From CAZJHX01 sp964545715 (GTDB lineage Bacteria > Myxococcota_A > UBA9042 > GCA-2863065): a DNA stretch of 7,529 nucleotides. Shown here piece by piece: positions 1 through 6,391 of this stretch (the first letter of the stretch is position 1; every line of letters starts with the position of its first letter). Where the stretch lies: assembly GCA_964545715.1 (NCBI GenBank), contig CAZJHX010000272.1, forward strand, positions 1 to 7,529, read 5' to 3'. The notes under the pieces are model-generated. The model was given only the letters and a program-made list of their open reading frames with translations, was not told the origin of the DNA and made no database searches. Made by a program: the position numbers and the translations under genes.

Positions 1-41
1 GTTTGGTGTTTTCTTAGACTTATGTCGTTGTGTAGTGTTAA
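1..41. other. AT-rich, non-coding left edge (possible assembly or adapter artefact)
   Basis: The first 41 bases are about 34% G+C (14 of 41), far below the rest of the window, and carry stops in the frame of the gene that follows, the last being TAA at 39-41. At base 42 the sequence switches abruptly into a clean in-frame 18-bp tandem repeat of a GC-rich gene. The gene has no ATG, GTG or TTG in frame near this switch, so the break does not look like a natural gene start. I read the segment as low-quality or foreign sequence at a contig end; a real rearrangement junction cannot be excluded. Confidence 0.5.
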
Positions 42-131
42 GACACCGGCGACACGACGGACACCGGCGACACGGCCGACACCGGCGACACGACCGACAC
101 CGGCGACACCACAGACACCGGCGATCCCGCA
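42..131 (+). repeat. 18-bp tandem repeat encoding an Asp-Thr-Gly-Asp-Thr linker
   Basis: Four complete 18-bp units begin at 42, 60, 78 and 96, each starting GACACCGGCGACAC, and a degenerate fifth unit covers 114-131. In the frame of the downstream gene each unit encodes DTGDT followed by T or A; the fifth reads DTGDPA. The unit is a multiple of three and keeps frame. Acidic Thr/Gly-rich tracts of this kind are common as flexible spacers between the lipid anchor or signal peptide and the folded part of secreted deltaproteobacterial proteins. The array may continue to the left, beyond the point where the sequence becomes unreliable. Confidence 0.9.
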
Positions 132-1451
132 TGTGGCGAGACACCGCTGACCCTGGCGGGCGAGCTGTCGACCGACGCAGGCAAAGTGGCGTTCGACAGC
201 GGAACGGCCACGGTCACCCACAAGGCGGACGCCGAGAACCCGGACGGCTGGTGCATCACCACCGTGGCCCTGGCTTTGACCGCCGGGGAGTGCACGCTGA
301 CCGTCGAGGCCGGCGGGCAGTACGACCAGGCCGACAATCTGGTCATCACGTCGATCACCTTCGACGCCAAAGAGGGCTGCGAGGGCCTGCCCGACATCAC
401 CGGCGTCTGGACCGGCGGGGGCCTGACAGAGCATCTGGTGCTGGGCAAGCCGGCGGTCCCGGCCGGTGAAGACGATCCAGTGTGCTTCCCGACCTACTTC
501 GTCATAGAGCTGGACGAGCCGCTGACCGGCGCCGACGACGCGACGCTGCCCGTCTCCGGCACGGTGATTCAGATCTCCGGCGAGATGATCTCCAGCGGGG
601 ACGCCGAGGCCGAGTGTCCCAAGCCGTGGGTGGGCGCGACCGGCGACAAGTTCGGGTGCGCGGACGGCACACGCGAGGGCTTCATCAACATGGTCACCTA
701 TCCCAAGATCGCCGCGTGGGGTGGGGCCTGGGACGTCCCCGGGGGCCACAACCCCGACCCGGCCGGCGAGATGACGGCGGGCAACGACGGTGAGAACGCG
801 GCCGGCACCGGCTGCAACGTGGCCGACCTGTGCGCCGAAGGCTGGCACGTCTGTCTGGGCAAGGACGACGTCCTGAGCCGCAACCCGCTGGGCTGCGGGG
901 GGATCATGGACGGCGCTCAATCACCAGCTTTCTTCCTGGCGCGCACGTCCTCGGTCGGCGCGTTCAACTGCAGCCAGGACTCCACGCTGTTCGGCGATCC
1001 CGGCACCAGCAACGATCTGTTCGGCTGCGGCGATCTGGGCTGCAGCACGAAGAGCCAGAAGACGCTGGGCAGCTGCGGCTCCAAAGGCTGCGATCCGCTC
1101 GACACGTGCGAGGGCTGCGAAGAGGGCAAGTGCGCCGACGGCACCCTGTGCAAGCCAGGCACGTGCTTCCCGCTGACCCTTGGCTCGCACGACCTCTGCA
1201 AGACGTTGAAGGTCATGCCCAACTGCAGCTGCTCGACAGACGCCGAGGGCAAAACCAAGTGCACGCCCAGCTCCGGCGGGTGCGGCTGGTGCAAGCCGGT
1301 GAACTACTGGAACCAGCACCTGGGCCTGGACCTGAAGACCACCTGGAGCTGCGGCGGCAGCACGGTCAACGAAGCCAATAGCGTCACGAAAGACGATCCG
1401 GCGACCCAAGGCGGCGTCATGTGCTGTGTGGACGACCTGGGCGAGGACTAA
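42..1451 (+). CDS. Secreted Cys-rich protein with Asp/Thr linker, N-terminally truncated
   Basis: The frame is open from 42 to the TAA at 1449-1451, 469 codons. The only start-like codon near the left edge is GTG at 186, which lies inside an apparently continuous domain, so I treat the gene as lacking its 5' end rather than starting there. Counting from base 42: residues 1-30 are the DTGDT linker; about 31-120 look like a small beta-rich domain with few Cys; about 120-255 is a second region; from about 258 (CNVADLC, then WHVC at 268-271) to FGCG at 327-330 is a block that recurs, in my memory, in large secreted myxobacterial proteins; about 331-420 is very Cys-rich; the C-terminus has WSCGG near 435 and MCC at 460-462. 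The even, dense Cys content and the linker suggest an extracellular, disulfide-bonded protein. Its signal peptide would lie in the missing part. I do not recognise a function. An automated caller would probably start it at 186. Confidence 0.75.
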   Translation, partial: DTGDTTDTGDTADTGDTTDTGDTTDTGDPACGETPLTLAGELSTDAGKVAFDSGTATVTHKADAENPDGWCITTVALALTAGECTLTVEAGGQYDQADNLVITSITFDAKEGCEGLPDITGVWTGGGLTEHLVLGKPAVPAGEDDPVCFPTYFVIELDEPLTGADDATLPVSGTVIQISGEMISSGDAEAECPKPWVGATGDKFGCADGTREGFINMVTYPKIAAWGGAWDVPGGHNPDPAGEMTAGNDGENAAGTGCNVADLCAEGWHVCLGKDDVLSRNPLGCGGIMDGAQSPAFFLARTSSVGAFNCSQDSTLFGDPGTSNDLFGCGDLGCSTKSQKTLGSCGSKGCDPLDTCEGCEEGKCADGTLCKPGTCFPLTLGSHDLCKTLKVMPNCSCSTDAEGKTKCTPSSGGCGWCKPVNYWNQHLGLDLKTTWSCGGSTVNEANSVTKDDPATQGGVMCCVDDLGED

Positions 1452-1457
1452 GAGGTC

Positions 1458-2924
1458 CTAACGACTGCCCGAGAGATCCTTCCAGAACTCCTGCGCGGTG
1501 GGGTACCGATCCTGGGGATCGGGCGCCATCGCGCGCTCGAGCGCAGCCAGAACAAAAGGCGGCACCCAGGAGGCGCTGTCGGCGGCACCCGACTTAGATG
1601 GGCTGCCCGCGTAGCAGGCGTGCAGCACGGCGCCCAGGCTGTAGATGTCGCTGAGCGGACCGATCTGTGACGGATCGCAGTGCTCGGGGCTGTGGTACCG
1701 CGACGAGATCGTCGTCGTGGACAGTCCCAGTCCGACCAGCTTCACGTCGCCTTCCCAGGTCAGCATGATGTTGGTCGGATCCAGCGCCCCGTGGGTCACT
1801 GAGGCACGGTGCGCGTACGCCAGCGCGTGGCACAGCGACCCGGCAAACTCCATGATCTTGCTGTGCGGTATCGGGCCACCGCTGTGACGCATCACCGCGG
1901 CTAGATCGCGGCCCTCGACCAGCTCCATAGTCAAGAACGGCGCCGGCTGAGTCTCCAGTCCGGTCACCTGCGCGATTCCGGGGTGGCTCAGGCGGCCCAG
2001 TGTGCGCGCCTCCAGAGCAAGTCGGTCCAGCCCGTCCGCCGTCAGGCCCGACCACTCGTCCAGGAAGCGGACCACTACCACGCGCGAGTACTGGCGGTCG
2101 TAGGCCATGTATTCGCTTCCCGTGGGTAGCAAGTTGAGCCGCGGCCCAAACTGATATCGAGCCGCTGCGCCCGCGCCAAAAGGCCCCAACAGCGCGCGCT
2201 GCGTGGCCAGAGCCGACCCCAGGCGTGACGCCATCGCGTCCGCGTCCTCCAGCGACAGGGTGGTGCCCCTCAGACGTGCGACCGTCGCCAGCGCATCCTC
2301 GAACAGCCCATAGCGCTCCTGGTAGCCGATGAGATCGAAGAAGCGCCCCAGGTTCTCGGACGACGGCGCGCTGTCGCTGAGCACGATCGCCAGCGAGCGG
2401 CAGGCGTCCAGGTCCCGTCCGCGCCGCTCAAAAAGCGCCAGCAGGCGCTGGTTGGCCTTCACATAGTGCGGAGAGGTCGCCGGGACGGCGTGCCAGTAAC
2501 GAATCGTGTCGTTGGCCTCGCCGACCGACGCAGCGAGCAGCCCCGCCTCCCAGACGTGGCCCGTGGCGGCCAGGCAGCGCGCGGTGGCGATCTTGTTGTC
2601 GGCGCGCTGCCAGCACGCGCCGGCCCGCTGCCAGTCGCGAAGCTCTTCAAACAGCTCCGCGGCCTGCGTGTAGTGTCCCTCGCTGCGCAGAAGTCGGGCC
2701 GCGTCGTGCTTCTCGCCGGCGGCCATGAACATGTCCAACGCCTCCGCCACGCGTCCGGCTCGGGCAAGCTGCCGGGCAGCATTGACACGGTCGCCGGCCG
2801 CCAGAAAGGACTGGGCCGCTGCCAGCGGATCACGGCGCTGCACGTGCTCCAGCGCCCGCAGGCGATGGGTGTACGTGCCCACGGATCCCTCGGACCGGGT
2901 TCTGACGGCGCTCGGCTGGCTCAT
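1458..2924 (-). CDS. TPR-like solenoid fused to a predicted Ser/Thr pseudokinase domain
   Basis: 488 residues, no signal peptide or membrane segment, so probably cytoplasmic. I chose ATG at 2924 because GGAG lies 5 nt before it; a TTG at 2969 would add 15 residues but has no ribosome binding site. Residues about 30-135 form Ala-rich helical repeats of roughly 20 residues (TPR-like). Residues about 257-485 have a Ser/Thr kinase fold: alphaC Glu E305 with LSHPGI at 312-317, SPE at 412-414, SDIYSLG at 425-431 and a final DRYPTAQEF at 472-480. The catalytic residues are gone: the beta3 Lys is R286 (VVVVRF), the HRD-like loop reads HGALDPTN (378-385) with Ala at the catalytic Asp and Asp at the following Lys, DFG reads GLG (398-400), and the Gly-rich loop is degraded. 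Phosphotransfer is therefore not expected; a scaffold or regulatory role is my inference. Most bacterial kinases of this group carry the kinase first and repeats after it, the reverse of what is seen here. The gene converges on the upstream plus-strand gene with a 6-bp gap. Confidence 0.9.
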   Translation of the reverse strand: MSQPSAVRTRSEGSVGTYTHRLRALEHVQRRDPLAAAQSFLAAGDRVNAARQLARAGRVAEALDMFMAAGEKHDAARLLRSEGHYTQAAELFEELRDWQRAGACWQRADNKIATARCLAATGHVWEAGLLAASVGEANDTIRYWHAVPATSPHYVKANQRLLALFERRGRDLDACRSLAIVLSDSAPSSENLGRFFDLIGYQERYGLFEDALATVARLRGTTLSLEDADAMASRLGSALATQRALLGPFGAGAAARYQFGPRLNLLPTGSEYMAYDRQYSRVVVVRFLDEWSGLTADGLDRLALEARTLGRLSHPGIAQVTGLETQPAPFLTMELVEGRDLAAVMRHSGGPIPHSKIMEFAGSLCHALAYAHRASVTHGALDPTNIMLTWEGDVKLVGLGLSTTTISSRYHSPEHCDPSQIGPLSDIYSLGAVLHACYAGSPSKSGAADSASWVPPFVLAALERAMAPDPQDRYPTAQEFWKDLSGSR

Positions 2925-3057
2925 GACGACTCCACTGCTTGTGTATTTCGTCAGTACCGGCCAATTCAATTAGCTAAAAATAACAACGCTCAAGAATGCA
3001 AGGCCAACGATTTCAGCGCATTCCACTATAGCGATACGTTTTGGGGGGCGCCGCCTT
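2925..3057 (-). promoter_or_regulatory. AT-rich gap before the pseudokinase gene, likely its promoter region
   Basis: This 133-bp gap, about 2940-3045 especially, is clearly richer in A+T than the flanking genes. Read on the minus strand it contains a TATAGT at 3025-3030 that matches a -10 box in 5 of 6 bases but has no good -35 partner. Closer to the gene is a T-rich stretch (about 2973-2984) with TTGAGC about 15-17 bp before weak -10-like bases. It ends in the GGAG ribosome binding site before ATG 2924. I see no clear hairpin with a T-run for ending the Cys-rich gene upstream. A promoter here is plausible from composition and position; neither box is convincing. Confidence 0.3.
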
Positions 3058-5469
3058 CTACAGGCAGTCGTACCACCCGGCGCCGGTATCCCAACCGCAC
3101 ACCTCGGAGGACTTTGTGCAGTCCCACGTCTGTAAGTAGCCGCCCGAGCAGAACTTCAGCACGTTGCCAAAACACTTACCCTTGGCCGTGATGCCGCCGC
3201 ACGCCGTGGGCTCGCAGTCGGAGCAGCCGCCCGGCTCTTCGATGCAGTCGTACCACTTGGCAACCGGGTCCCAGCCGCAGATCTTGCCCTTGGTCTTGCA
3301 GTCGCCAACCGTCAGCTTGTTGTTGGAGCAATACTTGAGGACGGTGCCCTCACAGATGCCGATCTTGTCGATGCCGCCGCAGTTGTCGACCGGCGCGCAC
3401 AGCCCCTGCTGGCAGGTCGTTCCGGCACCGCAGCCGCCGCACGAGCCGCCACACCCATCGCTGCCGCAACTTTTGCCTTTGCAGTTGGGAGCGCACGCGC
3501 ACTGCCCGTTGCTGCAGGCCTGCCCGGCCCCGCACGCCGCCACCGGGCCCCACTCCAGGCACCCGTCGCCGTCAAACTGACCGCAGACCTGGGTCCCCTG
3601 ACCGCTGCAGACCTTCAGGCCGGCAGGACCGCACTCGGCGGTGCAGGTCGCCTGGCACGCGCCGCCGACACACTGGCTGTCGGCGCCGCACGTACCACAC
3701 GACCCGCCGCAGCCGTCGCCCCCACATTGCTTTCCGCCGCAGCTCGGCACGCAGATGCACGCGCCGTTGTTGCAGGTCTGCGCCGCGCCGCACGCAGCCG
3801 CCGGGCCCCACTCCAAGCACCCGTCCGCATCGAACTGGCCGCACGCCTTGACGCCCTGCCCCTCGCAGACCGTCAGCCCCGCCGGACCGCACTCTGCCTG
3901 GCAGGTCGGCTGGCACGCGCCCCCGAGACACTGGCTGTCCGCGCCGCACGCACCGCACGAGCCGCCGCAGCCGTCGTCACCGCACTGCTTGCCGTTGCAG
4001 CTGGGCGCGCATTCGCAGGCGCCGTTGGAGCATACGTCTGAGGGCGGACACAGCGTCGTCGGGCTCCAGTCCAGGCACGGATCAGGGTCGAACTGGCCGC
4101 ACGTACGCACGCCGGCGCCAAAACAGGCGGCCAGGCCCACCGGACCACACTCGGGCTGACACGTCGCCTGGCAGCTGCCATTGCTGCAGCCGAAGCCCTC
4201 CAGGCACTGTCCACACTCGCCGCCGCAGCCGTCATCGCCGCAGCTCTTGCCGCCACACGCGGGCACGCACTCACAGACTCCGTCCACGCAGGACTCGTTG
4301 GGGCCGCACGCGGAGACCGGCCCCCAGTCCAGGCAGGTGTCACCGTCGTACTCACCGCATTGTCGGACGCCCGCGCCGAAACACGACACCTGACCCACCG
4401 CCGCGCACTCGGGCTGGCATTGCACCAGGCACTTGCCGTTGGTGCACGACGCCCCGGCACCGCACTGGCCACAGGCCCCGCCGCACCCGTCACCACCACA
4501 AGAGACCCCGACGCAGTTGGGCACGCACTCGCACACGCCACCCGCGCAGGCCGTGTTTGCCGGGCACGCGATGGTCGGGCTGAGATCCAGACAGTCATCC
4601 GCATCATATTGGCCGCACGTCTGATAGCCGGCCCCGAAGCAAGCGGACACGCCCGCCACGTCGCACTCAGCCACGCACGACTTTGCGCAGACGAAATCGC
4701 TGCACGTCGCCCCCGCCACACACACACCGCACGAGCCGCCGCAGCCGTCGTCGCCGCACGCCTTATCGACGCAGTCCGGCTGACACTCGCACGCGCCGTC
4801 CATGCAAAGCGACTGCGCCCCGCAGGCCGCGGTGGCGCTCCACTCCAAGCAGTCGTCCGCGTCGAACTGGCCACAGGTGCGCAGCCCCTCGTCCACGCAC
4901 ACCGACTCGCCCTCGATAGTGCACTCGGACTCGCAGACCGCCACGCACACAAAGTCCTGGCAGGCCGCCCCGGTACACTCGCCGCAGCTTCCGCCGCAAC
5001 CGTCCCCGCCGCACTCTTTCCCCGCGCAGTCCGGCGCACAGACGCAAGCGCCGCCGTCGCAGGTCTCAAAGCCGTGACATTGCTGTGGCGCGCTCCACAC
5101 CAGACAGTCGCTGTCATCCGAGGCGATGCACTCCCGCACGCTGTCGCCAAGGCACTCCGTGACCCCGACCGAGGCGCACTCGGACTCGCACGCCTGCGGG
5201 CAGTTCGGCTCGCACGGCAGCCCCTCGCTGGGGCCCGGTCCGGGGTCGTCATCCCTCGGCTCGCCCACCGCCGGATCCGCGCCCTGCGTCTCGTCCGGTT
5301 TGCGGGGAAGGCCGCCGTCCTGGTCCCCGGGATCCGCCTCACCGGCCGCCGGTCCGGGCTGCACGCCTTCGGACTTTCCGGTATGGGCCAGCCTCTGAGT
5401 CGACGAGCCCCGCGGGCAGCCGAGCGTCATCAAACACATGCACATGAACACAATGAGATCGCTCCGCAA
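3058..5469 (-). CDS. Giant modular Cys-rich lipoprotein: seven 86-residue 16-Cys modules plus two 6-Cys repeats
   Basis: 803 residues. The start is TTG at 5469, supported by GGAG 7 nt upstream and by the signal peptide it produces: R2, a hydrophobic core, then LGC with the predicted lipidated Cys at 18. Residues 19-93 form a Pro/Gly/Asp/Glu-rich spacer. Seven modules follow, at about 94-178, 179-264, 265-350, 351-436, 437-522, 523-608 and 609-694. Each has a first half with a CGQ[FY]DxDxCLxW core and a second half with CxGKxCGxDGCGGxCG. Every module has 16 Cys at the same spacing, except for a one-residue deletion in module 1, giving 112 Cys. Residues 697-742 and 757-802 are two 46-residue repeats with six equally spaced Cys, each ending CGWD...WYDC. 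This implies a long rod of disulfide-bonded modules on the cell surface or in the periplasm. Single CGxDGCGG units are widespread in deltaproteobacterial secreted proteins; no enzymatic domain is visible and the ligand is unknown. Confidence 0.92.
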   Translation of the reverse strand: MRSDLIVFMCMCLMTLGCPRGSSTQRLAHTGKSEGVQPGPAAGEADPGDQDGGLPRKPDETQGADPAVGEPRDDDPGPGPSEGLPCEPNCPQACESECASVGVTECLGDSVRECIASDDSDCLVWSAPQQCHGFETCDGGACVCAPDCAGKECGGDGCGGSCGECTGAACQDFVCVAVCESECTIEGESVCVDEGLRTCGQFDADDCLEWSATAACGAQSLCMDGACECQPDCVDKACGDDGCGGSCGVCVAGATCSDFVCAKSCVAECDVAGVSACFGAGYQTCGQYDADDCLDLSPTIACPANTACAGGVCECVPNCVGVSCGGDGCGGACGQCGAGASCTNGKCLVQCQPECAAVGQVSCFGAGVRQCGEYDGDTCLDWGPVSACGPNESCVDGVCECVPACGGKSCGDDGCGGECGQCLEGFGCSNGSCQATCQPECGPVGLAACFGAGVRTCGQFDPDPCLDWSPTTLCPPSDVCSNGACECAPSCNGKQCGDDGCGGSCGACGADSQCLGGACQPTCQAECGPAGLTVCEGQGVKACGQFDADGCLEWGPAAACGAAQTCNNGACICVPSCGGKQCGGDGCGGSCGTCGADSQCVGGACQATCTAECGPAGLKVCSGQGTQVCGQFDGDGCLEWGPVAACGAGQACSNGQCACAPNCKGKSCGSDGCGGSCGGCGAGTTCQQGLCAPVDNCGGIDKIGICEGTVLKYCSNNKLTVGDCKTKGKICGWDPVAKWYDCIEEPGGCSDCEPTACGGITAKGKCFGNVLKFCSGGYLQTWDCTKSSEVCGWDTGAGWYDCL
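3061..3381 (-). repeat. Two C-terminal 46-residue six-Cys repeats
   Basis: The two copies are encoded at 3244-3381 and about 3064-3201. Both have Cys at repeat positions 1, 10, 18, 28, 35 and 46, both start CGGI, and both end in CGWD followed by WYDC. A short linker containing CSDC separates them. Similar CGWD...YDC units close other secreted myxobacterial Cys-rich proteins, as far as I recall; a role as a cap or cell-surface attachment unit is a guess. Confidence 0.75.
3388..5190 (-). repeat. Seven tandem ~258-bp coding repeats
   Basis: The modules of the Cys-rich lipoprotein correspond to DNA units at 4936-5190 (255 bp, one codon short), 4678-4935, 4420-4677, 4162-4419, 3904-4161, 3646-3903 and 3388-3645. 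Units 5 to 7 (3388-4161) share the most sequence, including GPxGL after the second Cys and, in 5 and 6, an identical CGADSQC segment; by hand count neighbouring modules among these are about two thirds identical in protein. This suggests that the array grew by unequal exchange and that the units nearest the 3' end are the youngest. Confidence 0.85.
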
Positions 5470-5508
5470 GATTCAGCTCCAGGCCAGGGTGTCGACGTCA
5501 GCCGTGGC

Positions 5509-5524
5509 AGCAAGGAGCGCGCCA
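5509..5524 (-). promoter_or_regulatory. Predicted sigma-54 (-24/-12) promoter of the Cys-rich lipoprotein gene
   Basis: Read on the minus strand the site is TGGCGCGCTCCTTGCT. The known sigma-54 consensus is TGGCACG, four bases, TTGCW; this site differs at one base only (A to G) and has exactly 10 bp between the invariant GG and GC. Transcription would start near 5498, giving a leader of about 29 nt that contains the GGAG ribosome binding site before TTG 5469, which is a sensible geometry. Sigma-54 promoters need an AAA+ enhancer-binding activator and are used heavily by myxobacteria. A chance match in GC-rich DNA is possible. Confidence 0.6.
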
Positions 5525-5596
5525 CGCCGCCCGATCCCAATAACCAGGCCACTGCGGCTGGATCACGTCCAGAGAGCTATGTGCTGTCTCACGCGT

Positions 5597-5617
5597 GCTA
5601 CATGCACGCTACATGCA
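5597..5617 (-). promoter_or_regulatory. Paired 10-bp direct repeats, candidate activator-binding site
   Basis: GCTACATGCA occurs twice on the plus strand, at 5597-5606 and 5608-5617, with an 11-bp period, about one helical turn. The pair lies about 100-120 bp upstream of the transcription start expected from the sigma-54-like promoter at 5509-5524, the distance at which enhancer-binding proteins usually bind. It sits 10 bp beyond the stop codon of the preceding gene, so it is not coding. The link to sigma-54 is inference. Confidence 0.4.
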
Positions 5618-5626
5618 GTATCGGCG

Positions 5627-6304
5627 CTATTGGGGGACCAGAAGGAAGGGTCGGCCGACCGTGCAGCGACCCCGGCGGGGGAGGATGAAAGGGGTGCGCC
5701 AGATGACGTTCTCGACGCATGCGAGCAGGTCGACATTTTCGAGGTTGGACTTCAGCGCCACATCGAAGACCGCCCCATCCGAGCCGATCACCCAGCGCGC
5801 GTCGACGCGCCCACGGACATCGGGATTTTTCGACCGCGCTGCCTCGTAGCAGACCCGCACGTCCCGCTCGGCCGCAGCCATGCGCCACCCGATGTCCGAC
5901 TTGGAGCAGGAGCCACCGCTCTTCCCGGGTCGTGGCGGATGAACCCGGGCCGCCATGCGGGTCCCGTCCTTGAAGTCCTCATCCGACACCACCGATCCAT
6001 CGACGGCCCAGCGCTGCCAGCGACCATGCCGCCGTCCATCGCGATAGCCGCCCTCGCCCTGCTTCTGGCCGCCAGCGAACGACCAGGTCCAGCGCCCCTC
6101 CCGCCGTCCGGCCTCATACGTGCCCCGCCCGGCGACCGCGCCGTTTTGATGCCGAATGGTCCACTCTCCGCTCGCTTTGCCGTCGACGAGCGCGCCGGTA
6201 TGTGGAGCCGGCCCCGTCGGCGCCGGCGGCGCGGAAGGCGTGGAGACCGCGGCGCCACACCCGATCAGGGCCAGCACCGCCACCGTGTATACGACTGTCT
6301 TCAT
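5627..6304 (-). CDS. Lipoprotein with MORN-like repeats and an AgmX/PglI-type C-terminal domain
   Basis: 225 residues from ATG 6304, with GGAGG 10 nt upstream. The N-terminus is a short lipoprotein signal (MKT, hydrophobic core, LIGC) with the lipidated Cys at 16, then a Pro/Ala/Ser-rich spacer to about 37. Residues about 38-112 hold three repeats of about 23 residues with the pattern GxxxGxW...G (GEWTIRHQNG, GRWTWSFAGG, GRWQRWAVDG), as in MORN_2/YwqK-type proteins. Residues about 147-223 resemble the AgmX/PglI C-terminal domain of myxobacteria: VCYEAARSKNPDVRGRV, then WVIGSDGAV, a conserved Cys (C196) and a final PF near 219-220. AgmX and PglI are linked to gliding motility in Myxococcus, but this domain occurs in many envelope proteins whose function is unknown, so no motility role is claimed. 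It is likely anchored in the membrane with its repeats in the periplasm. Confidence 0.85.
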   Translation of the reverse strand: MKTVVYTVAVLALIGCGAAVSTPSAPPAPTGPAPHTGALVDGKASGEWTIRHQNGAVAGRGTYEAGRREGRWTWSFAGGQKQGEGGYRDGRRHGRWQRWAVDGSVVSDEDFKDGTRMAARVHPPRPGKSGGSCSKSDIGWRMAAAERDVRVCYEAARSKNPDVRGRVDARWVIGSDGAVFDVALKSNLENVDLLACVENVIWRTPFILPRRGRCTVGRPFLLVPQ

Positions 6305-6328
6305 GGCTGCTGTACCTCCGATCTTCCC

Positions 6329-6357
6329 TTACCACATCGCCGGCAGCCCGCTACACT
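6329..6357 (+). promoter_or_regulatory. Candidate sigma-70-type promoter for the aldo/keto reductase gene
   Basis: In the 87-bp divergent gap, TTACCA (6329-6334) and TACACT (6352-6357) are 17 bp apart and each matches its consensus hexamer in 4 of 6 bases. It would give a leader of about 28 nt before ATG 6392, which has GAGG 4 nt upstream. The same gap must also hold the promoter of the divergent lipoprotein gene, for which I see no convincing boxes. Four-of-six matches are weak evidence in any genome. Confidence 0.3.
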
Positions 6358-6391
6358 GAGCGCCGCGAAGGCTCTGAAACGACGAGGTGGA

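Noticed and set aside
186..188. GTG at 186 as the true start of the first gene
   Set aside because: The frame is open and coding-like from base 42, including a codon-registered linker repeat, and a start at 186 would cut into an apparent domain and leave no signal peptide.
1444..1459. Small inverted repeat AGGAC-N6-GTCCT between the convergent genes as a two-way terminator
   Set aside because: The stem is only 5 bp, has no T-run on either strand and overlaps both stop codons; too weak to call.
2925..2969. N-terminal extension of the pseudokinase from a TTG at 2969
   Set aside because: No ribosome binding site precedes the TTG, whereas ATG 2924 has GGAG at 5 nt, and the extra 15 residues show no motif.
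3388..5190. CRISPR-like regular repeat spacing
   Set aside because: The 258-bp period is set by protein modules inside one reading frame, with diverged units and no short conserved repeat/unique spacer pattern.
3873..5342. Second minus-strand open frame (about 490 codons) inside the Cys-rich lipoprotein gene
   Set aside because: It is a shifted frame of the same repeats, giving an Ala/Arg-rich product with no recognisable features; long stop-free shifted frames are expected at this GC content.
4360..5688. Long plus-strand open frame (about 440 codons) opposite the Cys-rich lipoprotein
   Set aside because: It is antisense to a gene with a signal peptide, good start and exact repeat periodicity. 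Its Arg/Ala/His-rich product is what high-GC codons give in the antisense frame, with no domain or ribosome binding site.
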